64,000 nucleotides of DNA from Streptomyces marispadix (lineage in GTDB: Bacteria; Actinomycetota; Actinomycetes; Streptomycetales; Streptomycetaceae), in the NCBI RefSeq assembly GCF_022524345.1, contig NZ_JAKWJU010000002.1, forward strand, positions 62,001 through 126,000. The letters are read 5' to 3'. This document shows positions 1-7,671 of the stretch, one piece after another (position 1 is the stretch's first letter; the number at the start of each line of letters is the position of its first letter). Under the pieces are notes generated by a model. The model ran no database searches. It saw only the letters and a program-made list of their open reading frames with translations, and had not been told where the DNA came from. The translations under genes and the position numbers were made by a program.

Positions 1-1330
1 CCTCCACCGGCTGCTGCTGCTTGACGGGCCACGTCGCGCACGGCAGGTTCAGCCAGGCGTTGGACCAGGTGAGGAACGGATACTGCTCGTGCAGCCGGGT
101 GTTGTCCCGGTCCCACTTCTCCCAGCTCTTGGGCCACTTGGCGTCGGTGCACTCGACGGCGGTGTAGACGGCGTTGCCGTTCTCCGCCTCCTTGTTCCCG
201 GCCTTGTCGGACATGTCGGGGCCGGCTGCCTCGACGAGCGGCTTCTCGTCGCCCTTGATGTACGACGACCACGCCTTGGCGACCTGCGCCCAAGCCTGGT
301 CGTAGTACGGGGCGTTCTGGAAGAAGGCCAGCAGTTCGGCGGGGCCGACGACGCCGCCGATGGGCTTCTTCTTGGCCTCGGCACGCAGCTTCTCCCACTG
401 CTCGCCGACCTTCGCGGCGGTGTCGCCGATGCCGTAGGTGTCGTCGTGCTTCGCGACCCACTTCGTCCAGTCCTCCCAGCGGGTCTGGAAGGCGACGTCC
501 TGGTCGAGGTTGTTCTTGTACCAGATCTGGTCGCGGGAGGGGTTGACGACGCTGTCCACGATCATGCGCCGCACATGCGTGGGGAAGAGCGTGCCGTAGA
601 CGGAGCCGAGGTAGGTGCCGTAGGAGACGCCGAGGTAGTTGAGCTTCTTGTCGCCCAGCGCGGCACGGATGACGTCGAGGTCGCGTGCCGTGTTGGGCGT
701 CGTCATGTGCGGAAGCAGGTCACCGCTGCGTTCCTTGCAGCCGTCGGCGTACTCCTTGGCCAGCTTGCGCTGGGCGGTCTTGTCGGCCTCGTCGTCCGGA
801 ACGGGGTCGGCCTTCGGCGCCTTGACGTACTCCTGCGGGTCCATGCAGGAGATCGGCGAGGAGTGCCCGACGCCGCGGGGGTCGAAGCCGACGAATTCGT
901 ACGCCTTGGCCGTCTTCGTCCACAGGGGGTTGTCGCGGGTGACGCGCGTAGGGAAGGACATGCCCGAGCCGCCGGGCCCGCCGGGGTTGTAGATCAGCGA
1001 ACCCTGGCGGTCGTCCTTGCCGCCTGTGCTCTTGGCACGGTCGACCGCGATCTTGATCTTCCGTCCGTCCGGGTCGGCGTAGTCGACGGGCACGGTGACG
1101 AACCCGCACTGGACCGGCTTCTCGATGCCCCAGTCCTTGGGGCAGTCCTTCCAGTCGACGCCTTCCTTGGCGGCGCGGGCGGCTGCGGCCTGCACGCCAC
1201 GTGCCTCTGCGCCGCCTCCGTTGTCCGCTTGGCCGCTGCCGGAAGCGGCGAACGCCGAGGGAACGGCGACGAGTCCGGCGGTGAGCGCCGTCGCACCGAC
1301 GGCGGCGATGCTTGCTTTGCGTATATTCAC
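1..1330 (-). CDS. Secreted tripeptidyl aminopeptidase-type alpha/beta hydrolase (3' end outside window)
   Basis: Exported serine peptidase of the SlpD/SlpE/Tap family, which removes tripeptides from protein N-termini outside the cell. The GTG start at 1330 follows a GGGGGAG ribosome site. A signal peptide fits residues 1-28 (KAS near the N-terminus, hydrophobic core, then PSAFA-A). NPGGPGGSG near residue 110 matches the oxyanion region of the family, and GVSYGTYLG places the nucleophile at Ser236. Only the first 443 residues are inside the window, so the family's C-terminal TAP-like part with the catalytic Asp and His is not visible. It is read toward the left edge. About 300 bases without a gene separate it from the TetR gene upstream. 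Function is known from the family; substrate is inference. Confidence 0.9.
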   Translation of the reverse strand, partial: MNIRKASIAAVGATALTAGLVAVPSAFAASGSGQADNGGGAEARGVQAAAARAAKEGVDWKDCPKDWGIEKPVQCGFVTVPVDYADPDGRKIKIAVDRAKSTGGKDDRQGSLIYNPGGPGGSGMSFPTRVTRDNPLWTKTAKAYEFVGFDPRGVGHSSPISCMDPQEYVKAPKADPVPDDEADKTAQRKLAKEYADGCKERSGDLLPHMTTPNTARDLDVIRAALGDKKLNYLGVSYGTYLGSVYGTLFPTHVRRMIVDSVVNPSRDQIWYKNNLDQDVAFQTRWEDWTKWVAKHDDTYGIGDTAAKVGEQWEKLRAEAKKKPIGGVVGPAELLAFFQNAPYYDQAWAQVAKAWSSYIKGDEKPLVEAAGPDMSDKAGNKEAENGNAVYTAVECTDAKWPKSWEKWDRDNTRLHEQYPFLTWSNAWLNLPCATWPVKQQQPVE

Positions 1331-1626
1331 GTGGGGTGCTCCCCCTTGGGGTGGCTGGCCGCTGAGGGCAGGGTGCGATCGTTGATCACGTCACCGTCGA
1401 TCCTTACCTGCCCGTAGCACACACGGGACAGAGTGCTCCGGTGATCTTTACCAAGTCGTGAATCTACCCGCGCTGTCCGATGTGCGCCTCGGCAGCGGGT
1501 CCATACGGGGGCACGGGAACACCGTGCGGCGGCGCCCGACCTGCGAAGACACCGGTACGCCAGGAGGCGGTCAACTCGCCCGTGGCGAGGAGGAGTCGGC
1601 GGTGCCGGCCGCCAGGCCACGGGTCG

Positions 1627-2310
1627 TCAGCCCGCCCGCTTCCGGTCCGCCCGCTTCCGGTCGGCCCGTTCCCCCTTGGTCTCATCGGGCGCTGCCAGTG
1701 ACGGCACGTTCATGGTGACCAGCGCCCGCAGGCCCTCCTGGAATCCGGCCGGGTCCATTCCACCGAAGAGGGCCTGCTGTACGAAGTAGCCCTGCACGGT
1801 GCCGATGAGAGTGCGCGCCACATGGTCGGGGTCGGCGCCGGGATCGACCCAGCCGCGGGCCTGGTACTCCTCGACGAGCTCCACCCACTGGCGGCGCAGG
1901 CCCTGATAACCCTCGCTCAGTACGCGCGCCACATCAGGATTGCGCAGCGTCTCCCCCCACACCTGCATCAGCAGTTGCGGCAGGGCACGCTGGTCGCCTG
2001 AGTCGCCCAGCGACTCGCGCAGCTTGGCGAGGACGGAGGCGAACAGCTCGTCCGGCGTGGGCGGCGGGTCCGCGGCGGCGACCGCGGCGTAGGACTCCCG
2101 CACGCTCTCCAGCGTCTCCGCCGCCACCGCGGCGACGATCTCCTCCTTGCTGCGGAAGTAGCGGTAGACGGCTCCGGCCGACAGGCCCGCCTCCTTCAGT
2201 ACGTCCTGCATCGACGTGGCGTGGAAACCGTTGCCGGTGAAGCAGCGCCGGGCACCGTCGAGGATCTGCCGGCGCCGGGCGTCGAGGTGCTCCTGGGATA
2301 CGCGGGCCAT
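1627..2310 (-). CDS. TetR/AcrR family transcriptional regulator
   Basis: DNA-binding repressor of 227 residues, a normal size. The N-terminal helix-turn-helix is at about residues 10-56 (RRQILDGARRCF, then LSAGAVYRYFRSKEEIV, the typical recognition helix). The C-terminal half (about 75-210) is the ligand-binding and dimer domain and ends in a charged tail with the tandem sequence RADRKRADRKR. ATG start at 2310. It is divergent from the membrane protein at 2417, and two near-identical 20-bp sites lie between the two starts, so it probably represses both itself and that gene. The ligand is unknown. Confidence 0.92.
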   Translation of the reverse strand: MARVSQEHLDARRRQILDGARRCFTGNGFHATSMQDVLKEAGLSAGAVYRYFRSKEEIVAAVAAETLESVRESYAAVAAADPPPTPDELFASVLAKLRESLGDSGDQRALPQLLMQVWGETLRNPDVARVLSEGYQGLRRQWVELVEEYQARGWVDPGADPDHVARTLIGTVQGYFVQQALFGGMDPAGFQEGLRALVTMNVPSLAAPDETKGERADRKRADRKRAG

Positions 2311-2320
2311 GACCGAAGGC

Positions 2321-2340
2321 TAAAACGAACGTTCATTCTT
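2321..2340. promoter_or_regulatory. Probable TetR operator 1
   Basis: TAAAACGAACGTTCATTCTT. Contains the near-palindrome AACGAACGTTCATT. It repeats at 2376-2395 with only three or four differences. It lies 11 bp upstream of the TetR start and touches the -35 element of the divergent gene, a normal position for an autoregulated TetR repressor. That the TetR protein binds it is inference. Confidence 0.65.
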
Positions 2341-2367
2341 GACAACCTCGGACCGTGGCGCGAGGGT
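2339..2367 (+). promoter_or_regulatory. Candidate promoter of the 2417 membrane protein
   Basis: A perfect -35 TTGACA (2339-2344) is followed after 17 bp by GAGGGT (2362-2367), an acceptable Streptomyces -10. It is flanked by the two operator-like repeats, so a bound repressor would cover both the -35 and the transcription start. Confidence 0.5.
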
Positions 2368-2375
2368 GTGCCGCG

Positions 2376-2395
2376 TAAAACGAACGATCCTTCTC
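2376..2395. promoter_or_regulatory. Probable TetR operator 2
   Basis: TAAAACGAACGATCCTTCTC, second copy of the site at 2321-2340, spaced 55 bp start to start (about five helical turns). It sits just after the predicted -10 and before the GGAGG ribosome site at 2404-2408. Confidence 0.6.
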
Positions 2396-2416
2396 TTTGG
2401 AAAGGAGGGCCACCGC

Positions 2417-3436
2417 ATGCCCGGTCCCACGCCCCGCCGCCGGCCGGTCCCCGGCTCCCGCGCCCTCGTCGCCGTCGTGCTGCTCGCACCGCTGATCGTC
2501 GGTGTCGCGCTGTGGGCCTTCGCCTGGCCCGCGGCCCGCACGGCACCACGCGACCTGCCGCTGGGGGTCGCCGGTCCGCCGGCCGCCACCGCGCCCGTCC
2601 AGAAGCAACTGGCCCGCCACGCCGGCCAGTTCGAGGTCCACCGGTACGCCGACGAGGCCGCCGCACGCGACGCGGTCGAGCAGCGCGAGGTCTACGGTGC
2701 CGTCGTCGCACGGCCGGACGGGCCGCACATGCTGACGGCGAGCGCCGCCGGCCCCGTCGTCGCACAGGCACTGGAGAAGGCCGCAGGCGGGCCGTCCGCG
2801 CAGACGCATGCCGCGCGCTCCACGGACGTCGTCGCCGCACCGGAGGCCGATCCGCGGGGCGCGGCGCTGAGTTCGAGCGTGCTGCCGATGGCGATAGGCG
2901 GCGTGGCCGCCGGAGCCCTGGTCGTCACCGCCGGGCTCCGCGGCACCCGCGCGGTCGTCGCGCTGCTGGGCGCCGCGGCCCTCGTAGGAGTGGTCGCCGC
3001 CGCGCTCACGGACACCTGGCTGGGCGTGCTCACCGGCGACTGGTGGGCGGAGTCGGCCTCGTTCGCGCTGATTTCGCTCGCGGTGAGCGCGAGCGCGGCC
3101 GGTCTCGGCACGCTGCTGGGTCCCGCGGGCCTCGGACTGGGGGCGATGGTGATGGTCTTGTTCGGCAATCCGCTCTCAGGGGTCACCTCGGCGCCGGAGA
3201 TGCTGCCGCAGCCGCTGGGAGACATCGGCCAGTGGCTGCCGCCGGGCGCGGGCGGGACGTTGCTGCGTTCCGTCGGCTTCTTCGACGGCCGCGCCTCGGA
3301 CTCGCCCGTGCTGGTGCTGACCGTATGGGCAGTGGCCGGACTCGTCCTGGTGACGATAGGCGGTCTGCGGAAGGAGCCGGGGCCGGAATCCGACGGGAGA
3401 GCACAGCCGAACGAGGCGCAGCCGGCGGTGGCCTGA
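2417..3436 (+). CDS. Integral membrane protein, ABC-2/DUF3533-like (YhgE/Pip-type topology)
   Basis: 339-residue membrane protein. ATG 2417 is chosen because AAAGGAGGG lies 7 nt upstream; longer in-frame starts would run over the operators. One N-terminal membrane segment (about 15-38) is followed by an external domain of about 115 residues and a C-terminal block of four to five membrane segments (about 155-320), including the motif FGNPLSG. This arrangement resembles ABC-2-type permeases lacking an ATPase and the YhgE/Pip group. Paired with a divergent TetR gene it is most likely an efflux or envelope-stress protein controlled by that regulator. No substrate can be deduced. Confidence 0.75.
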   Translation: MPGPTPRRRPVPGSRALVAVVLLAPLIVGVALWAFAWPAARTAPRDLPLGVAGPPAATAPVQKQLARHAGQFEVHRYADEAAARDAVEQREVYGAVVARPDGPHMLTASAAGPVVAQALEKAAGGPSAQTHAARSTDVVAAPEADPRGAALSSSVLPMAIGGVAAGALVVTAGLRGTRAVVALLGAAALVGVVAAALTDTWLGVLTGDWWAESASFALISLAVSASAAGLGTLLGPAGLGLGAMVMVLFGNPLSGVTSAPEMLPQPLGDIGQWLPPGAGGTLLRSVGFFDGRASDSPVLVLTVWAVAGLVLVTIGGLRKEPGPESDGRAQPNEAQPAVA

Positions 3437-3440
3437 CCCT

Positions 3441-3469
3441 CGGGGCTGCCGGCCGCGCCGGCAGCCCCG
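3441..3469 (+). terminator. Hairpin terminator after the membrane protein gene
   Basis: Perfect 13-bp stem (CGGGGCTGCCGGC / GCCGGCAGCCCCG) with a 3-nt loop, starting 5 nt after the stop codon. No U-tract, which is usual for this group. Confidence 0.75.
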
Positions 3470-3610
3470 ACTGCCCACCGTGCGCCGCCAGTTGAGCGAC
3501 GGGATCGGCGTGCCTGTTTTCGTGCGCCGTCGCCTACGCGGGCACGTGGAAGTACCGCGAACGTCTTCGCGACTCTCCGTATGTCGCAACACCCCGTCCG
3601 GTAAACGCTC

Positions 3611-3640
3611 TTGACTCCGCAGCCGCCCGCGGACGATTCT
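3611..3640 (+). promoter_or_regulatory. Candidate promoter of the M28 aminopeptidase
   Basis: TTGACT (3611-3616), an 18-bp spacer, then GATTCT (3635-3640). This predicts a leader of about 50 nt before the GTG start at 3700. Confidence 0.4.
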
Positions 3641-3699
3641 CGTCAGGACGCAAGACCCAGCAGTAACTTCGAATCCCCCCACACAGCATCGGAGTACCT

Positions 3700-4650
3700 G
3701 TGATCCGCAAAGAGAAGCGTCGTATACTCCTGGTCGCCTCCGCGAGCACCGCGTTGGCGGCCTCTCTGCTCGGCGCGGGCGCAGCCCAGGCCGTCAAGCC
3801 GGAGGCCGCAGCCGCACCCGACATCTCCGTGGACAGCGTCCAGAAGGACCTGAAGGAGCTTCAGTCGGTGGCCGAGGCCAACGGCGGAAACCGCGCACAC
3901 GGCGAGCCCGGCTTCAAGGCGTCCATCGACTTCATCAAGAAGAAGCTCGACGCTGCCGGATTCAAGACCAAGGTCCAGGAGTTCGACCACGGCGGCACGA
4001 CCGGATACAACCTCGTCGCCGACTGGCCGAAGGGCGGCTCCGCCGACAACACGGTGATGGTCGGCTCCCACCTCGACTCCGTCAGCGACGGCGCCGGCAT
4101 CAACGACAACGGTTCGGGTTCGGCGGGCGTGCTCGAAGTCGCCCTCGCCGTGGCCAAGGAGAAGCTGGAGCCGTCCAAGCATCTGCGCTTCGCCTGGTGG
4201 GGCGCCGAGGAGGAAGGGCTCGTCGGCTCGCAGAGCTACGTCCAGAGCCTTTCCCAGGACGAAGTGAAGAAGATCAACACCTATCTGAACTTCGACATGA
4301 TCGCCTCGCCGAACGCGGGTTACTTCGTCTACGACGACGATGCCGCAGTCCAGAAGGTCTTCAAGGACTACTACAAGTCGAAGGACATCACGACGGCGAC
4401 GTCCCCCGAGGTCCAGGGGCGCAGCGACCACGCGTCGTTCAAGGACGCGGGCGTGACGGTCGGCGGCACCTTCAGCGGCGCCGGGGAGACCATGACCGAG
4501 GAGCAGGCCAAGCAGTGGAACGGCAAGGCGGGTGAGCCGTACGACTCCTGCTACCACTCGGAGTGCGACGACATCTCGAACATCAACGAGAAGGCGCTCG
4601 ACGTGAACACCGACGGCATCGCACATGCCGTGTGGGAGCTCAGCTCCTGA
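3700..4650 (+). CDS. Secreted M28 family zinc aminopeptidase
   Basis: Exported metallo-aminopeptidase like the Streptomyces griseus aminopeptidase, removing N-terminal, preferably large hydrophobic, residues. GTG start with GGAG five nt upstream. Signal peptide residues 1-31 (KEKRR, hydrophobic core, GAGAAQA-V). Zn2 ligands expected for the family are all visible: SHLDS (His about 124), INDNGSG (Asp about 136), AEEEG (general base Glu and ligand, about 168-171), FDMIA (Asp about 198) and CYHSECDD (His about 286). At 316 residues it is a minimal single-domain form without the C-terminal P-domain some homologues carry. It follows its own promoter and ends at a strong convergent hairpin. Confidence 0.93.
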   Translation: MIRKEKRRILLVASASTALAASLLGAGAAQAVKPEAAAAPDISVDSVQKDLKELQSVAEANGGNRAHGEPGFKASIDFIKKKLDAAGFKTKVQEFDHGGTTGYNLVADWPKGGSADNTVMVGSHLDSVSDGAGINDNGSGSAGVLEVALAVAKEKLEPSKHLRFAWWGAEEEGLVGSQSYVQSLSQDEVKKINTYLNFDMIASPNAGYFVYDDDAAVQKVFKDYYKSKDITTATSPEVQGRSDHASFKDAGVTVGGTFSGAGETMTEEQAKQWNGKAGEPYDSCYHSECDDISNINEKALDVNTDGIAHAVWELSS

Positions 4651-4684
4651 CGTAGTTCCGGGGCCGCCCGCGTGGGCAGGCCTT

Positions 4685-4987
4685 TCAACCCTCCCGGCCC
4701 GGCCGCCTGTCACCGGCGGCCGGGCCGCGGTGCTGTGCGGCGATGCCGAAGCGCCGGCGTTCGCCTTCGGCGGACGGGACGTCGCGCACCGTGGAGACGG
4801 TCCTGATCACGCCCTCCTCGGCCGCCCCGTTCATCTCTTGCAGTCTCTCCAGGTCAGCAGCCGATACGAGCGCCACCAGCGGCTTGCCGTGCCGGGTGAC
4901 GACCACGCGCTCGCCGCCGTAGACGACGCGGTTGATCAGGTCGGCGAGGGCCGCACGTGCTTGCGTCACCGGAATCTCGTACGTCAT
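4685..4987 (-). CDS. Phd/YefM-type antitoxin without an adjacent toxin
   Basis: 100 residues. The first 53 match the Phd/YefM DNA-binding antitoxin fold (TYEIPVTQARAALADLINRV, then GERVVVTRHGKPLVALVSA). The usual toxin-binding tail is replaced by a longer stretch whose last 15 or so residues (HRGPAAGDRRPGREG) are encoded by the terminator hairpin at 4695-4727, so the C-terminus may be of little functional importance. No RelE, Doc or PIN-like toxin gene lies on either side: the neighbours are the M28 peptidase and clpP. A dyad at 4999-5031 just upstream probably is its own operator. It may be solitary, or pair with a toxin elsewhere. Confidence 0.85.
   Translation of the reverse strand: MTYEIPVTQARAALADLINRVVYGGERVVVTRHGKPLVALVSAADLERLQEMNGAAEEGVIRTVSTVRDVPSAEGERRRFGIAAQHRGPAAGDRRPGREG
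4695..4727. terminator. Bidirectional hairpin terminator overlapping the antitoxin 3' end
   Basis: Perfect 13-bp stem (CGGCCCGGCCGCC / GGCGGCCGGGCCG) with 7-nt loop TGTCACC. It lies 45 bp after the M28 peptidase stop and inside the last codons of the convergent antitoxin gene, so it can serve both. Confidence 0.65.
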
Positions 4988-4998
4988 GCTCCCAGCAT

Positions 4999-5031
4999 AA
5001 CGTCATGTACGTCCTGTACATTTTTGACGTT
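4999..5031. promoter_or_regulatory. Nested dyad, probable antitoxin operator
   Basis: Inner palindrome ATGTAC-GTCCT-GTACAT (5005-5021), flanked by AACGTCA (4999-5005) and TGACGTT (5025-5031), which are reverse complements of each other. It lies 11 bp upstream of the antitoxin ATG. Phd-type antitoxins repress from such palindromes; the match to this protein is inference. Confidence 0.6.
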
Positions 5032-5082
5032 CAGCCAGTCCTGCCAAGGGACTTCGGACCTTCCGAGGGATGAGGTGGCGTG

Positions 5083-5727
5083 ATGCCCTACCGGCCGTCA
5101 GCCCGCTACGTACTGCCGGAGCTGACCGAGCGGACCAGCGCCGGCACCCGGACGCTCGATCCGTACTCCAAGCTCCTGGACGAGCGCATCGTCTTCCTGG
5201 GCACCCCCGTCGACGACACCGCGGCCAACGACGTCATGGCGCAGCTCATCCATCTCGAGGCGGCGGCGCCCGAGCAGGACATCTCCCTGTACATCAACTC
5301 CCCCGGCGGCTCGTTCACCGCGATGTCGGCGGTCTACGACACGATGCGGTACGTGAGCTGCGACATCGAGACGGTGTGCCTGGGACAGGCGGCCTCCTCC
5401 GCCTCCGTGCTGCTGGCCGCCGGGACTCCCGGCAAACGGCTGGCACTTCCCGGTGCGCGCATCGTCATCGAGCAGCCCGCGTTCACCGAGCCGGTCGAGG
5501 GGCAGGCCGACGATCTGGCGATCCGGGCGCGTGAACTGCTGCGCACCCGCGAGCGGTTGGAGGAGATGTACGTGCGGCACACCGGGCAATCGCCGGAGAC
5601 CGTACGCGCGGACATCGAACGGGAGAAGATCTTCGACGCCGAGGGAGCGATGGCGTACGGGCTCATCGACCACCTCACCGCCGGCCGCAAACGCAACGGC
5701 GGCGACCGCGGCCCCGCGCGGGGGTGA
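5083..5727 (+). CDS. clpP: ClpP-family protein with substituted catalytic residues
   Basis: 214-residue ClpP fold protein, the barrel subunit that degrades proteins fed by Clp ATPases. ATG 5083 is preferred over the adjacent GTG 5080 because GAGG lies six nt upstream. SPGGSFTA and CLGQAASSA are the oxyanion strand and nucleophile region, with Ser105 in place. The position of the catalytic His reads RIVIEQP, so Glu130 replaces His, and the catalytic Asp position (ERDRF in E. coli) reads EREKI, so Glu181 replaces Asp. Such a subunit is unlikely to be an ordinary serine peptidase; ClpR-like non-catalytic subunits are the known parallel. It overlaps the next small gene by 4 nt. No second clpP or clpX is adjacent, so partners would be encoded elsewhere. 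Confidence 0.9.
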   Translation: MPYRPSARYVLPELTERTSAGTRTLDPYSKLLDERIVFLGTPVDDTAANDVMAQLIHLEAAAPEQDISLYINSPGGSFTAMSAVYDTMRYVSCDIETVCLGQAASSASVLLAAGTPGKRLALPGARIVIEQPAFTEPVEGQADDLAIRARELLRTRERLEEMYVRHTGQSPETVRADIEREKIFDAEGAMAYGLIDHLTAGRKRNGGDRGPARG

Positions 5728-6032
5728 GCGCGGTGCCTCCTCCCGAACTGCCGCCGCTGCCCGCGCTGACGCGGGCGGAGTGCCAGGTGGTGGACGCCTA
5801 TCTGGAAGTGCTCGACGTGCTGGGGCGCGTCAACCCAGCGCGCGGTGAGCACACTTACGGTGCGCTGCGGGCCGCACAGGCGCTGCCGGTCAAGGCCGCG
5901 GCGCTGCGCGACGCGCTGGCGCTCATGCACGAGCGAGGCGAGTCGGAGATGCACAGCGCGACGCTGGCGACGGCCCTGCGGGTGCTGGACGGTGAGCGTC
6001 GTTCGATGCGCGTGACCGTGCCGGGGGACTGA
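5724..6032 (+). CDS. Small helical protein translationally coupled to clpP, function unknown
   Basis: 102 residues, starting at a GTG that overlaps the clpP stop (GTGA). Predicted mostly helical: a proline-rich N-terminus, then helices around [19 protein letters not shown] and [18 protein letters not shown], and a short basic end. No family is recognised. The four-base overlap implies co-translation with the atypical ClpP, which makes a structural or adaptor partner a reasonable but untested idea. Confidence 0.7.
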   Translation: MSAVPPPELPPLPALTRAECQVVDAYLEVLDVLGRVNPARGEHTYGALRAAQALPVKAAALRDALALMHERGESEMHSATLATALRVLDGERRSMRVTVPGD

Positions 6033-6111
6033 ACTCGCGGGCGCGGGCGTTCGGTTGGGCGTCCCTCTGGGGCGCTCCGACCGTGCGGACGTGCGGCGCC
6101 CGGTGCTTCGC

Positions 6112-7368
6112 TCAGCGGGCTCCGGGCGGTGCGCAGCGCGCGATCGTACGGGCGGCCCACTCCAGTTGGCCGTCGTCGAGATCCGCGCGGACCGTCAGCC
6201 GCAGCCGTGAGATGCCGTCCGGCACGGACGGCGGCCGGAAGCAGCCCACTTGGAGCCCGGCGGCACGGCAGTCCGCGGCCCAGCGCACCGCGTCGTCGGG
6301 GGTGGGTGCCCGAAGGGAGATCACGGCCGCGTCGGGGCGGCGCACGGCGTGCATCCCCGAGGCGGCCAGCCGGTCGTGGAGGAGTACGGCGGCAGCGCGC
6401 ACCCTTGCGGAACGCTCCGGCTCGCGCCGCATCAGGCGCAGCGCGGCAAGGGCCCCGCCTGCCGCCGCCGGGGCGAGCCCGGTGTCGAAGATGAAGCTGC
6501 GTGCGGTGTCGACGAGATGACCGATGACGTGGGCCGGTCCCAGGACCGCTCCGCCCTGGCTGCCGAGCGACTTGGAGAGGGTCACGGTCGCGACCGTGCC
6601 CTGGGTGCCGGCGAGGCCCGCAGCGTGCACGGCTCCGCGTCCGCCGTCGCCGAGGACCCCGAACCCGTGGGCGTCGTCGACGACGAGTGCTGCCCCGTAC
6701 GTACGGCAGACGGCCGCGAGGGCGGCCAGCGGTGCGGCGTCGCCGTCGACGGAGAAGACCGAGTCGGTGACGGCCAGGGCCCTGCCGCCGTGTCCGTCGA
6801 GGACCTTGGCCGCGGACTCCGGGTCGCAGTGGGGTACGACGGCGGTCTCCGCCCTGGAGAGGCGGCAGCCGTCGATGAGGGAGGCGTGGTTCCCGGCGTC
6901 GGAGACGAGGAGGCCGCCGCGAGCGGTGAGGGCGGTGAGCGCGGCGAGGTTCGCGGCGTAACCGGAGGAGAAGACCAGTGCGGATTCGAATCCGCTGAAC
7001 TCGGCGAGTTCCGCTTCGAGTTCGGCGTGCAGGGCGGTGGAGCCGGTGACCAGGCGGGAGCCGGTGGAGCCCGCTCCCCAGCGCTGTGCCGCCTCGGCCG
7101 CGGCGCCGGTCACCTCGGGGTGGCGGGCCAGGCCGAGGTAGTCGTTGCCTGCCAGGTCCAGCAGGGGCGACCGGGCGGGGCGATGCCGCAACTGCCGTAC
7201 GAGACCGGCACGTTCACGGTCCCGGCGGGCCGGGGCGGTCCATGCGAACGGGTCGCCGCAGGCGGCGGAGTCCTCCGCGGGGCCTTCCTGCCCGGCGGGC
7301 TGTACGCGTGTGTCTTCGCGGCGGGACGACTCCGGCGAGCCTTCTGCGGCGCGGGCCTCGTCGGGCAT
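6112..7368 (-). CDS. bioF: 8-amino-7-oxononanoate synthase
   Basis: PLP enzyme joining pimeloyl-thioester and alanine, the first step of biotin ring assembly. 418 residues; ATG 7368 has GAGGA eight nt upstream. The first 38 or so residues are a polar extension before the usual start of the family (DPFAWTAPARRDRERAGLVR). LDLAGNDYLGLARHP, GSTGSRLVTG, DDAHGFGVLG and TLSKSLGSQGG (PLP lysine near residue 267) are all present. It is transcribed divergently from bioB, with a 20-bp perfect palindrome between them. Confidence 0.95.
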   Translation of the reverse strand: MPDEARAAEGSPESSRREDTRVQPAGQEGPAEDSAACGDPFAWTAPARRDRERAGLVRQLRHRPARSPLLDLAGNDYLGLARHPEVTGAAAEAAQRWGAGSTGSRLVTGSTALHAELEAELAEFSGFESALVFSSGYAANLAALTALTARGGLLVSDAGNHASLIDGCRLSRAETAVVPHCDPESAAKVLDGHGGRALAVTDSVFSVDGDAAPLAALAAVCRTYGAALVVDDAHGFGVLGDGGRGAVHAAGLAGTQGTVATVTLSKSLGSQGGAVLGPAHVIGHLVDTARSFIFDTGLAPAAAGGALAALRLMRREPERSARVRAAAVLLHDRLAASGMHAVRRPDAAVISLRAPTPDDAVRWAADCRAAGLQVGCFRPPSVPDGISRLRLTVRADLDDGQLEWAARTIARCAPPGAR

Positions 7369-7671
7369 GGGCGGTCCTCTCGCGTGGGTGGTGCGGCGCG
7401 TGCTGCGACAGGCGCGCGGGCCGTGCTCCGTATGCAGTGTCCGGTGCTCAGTGCCGGTGTTCCGTCCCGCCCTGTGGGTCTCCGGGGTCCGTACCGGTCG
7501 GACGGACCGGAACGGCGGGAGTGAGAGCCCGGTGCGCGCTTTTGTCGGCAGTCCATAGACGGTATCCGCTCGGCGGCGGGGCCGTGGTGTGGCGATACAC
7601 ACACCGCCCGCGGGCGGTGTTGTGAGTTCTCTCCTTGGCCTTGAGCGGGGGAATCGGCAAGGATCGCCGTC
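7369..7671. other. bioF-bioB divergent regulatory region
   Basis: 303 bp without a gene. It holds a perfect 20-bp palindrome at 7601-7620 and, just before bioB, TTGGCC (7635-7640) and AAGGAT (7659-7664) spaced 18 bp, a plausible promoter only 7 nt from the bioB ATG. No BirA or BioQ site is recognised with confidence. Confidence 0.55.
7601..7620. promoter_or_regulatory. Perfect 20-bp palindrome upstream of bioB
   Basis: ACACCGCCCGCGGGCGGTGT, fully self-complementary with no spacer. It is 52 bp before the bioB start and 233 bp before bioF. It could be an operator for a biotin repressor or a hairpin in the DNA; with no loop it is a poor RNA terminator. Confidence 0.55.

Noticed and set aside
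89..1417. Long plus-strand open frame opposite the secreted peptidase
   Set aside because: Val/Leu/Gly/Asp-rich antisense shadow of a clear signal-peptide-bearing hydrolase.
3668..3690. TTCGAATCC, resembling a tRNA T-loop
   Set aside because: No T-stem partner, no acceptor or anticodon stem nearby; it is part of the M28 gene leader.
6984..6998. GGATTCGAATCC, another T-loop-like word
   Set aside because: It is a palindrome inside the bioF coding sequence with no tRNA cloverleaf around it.
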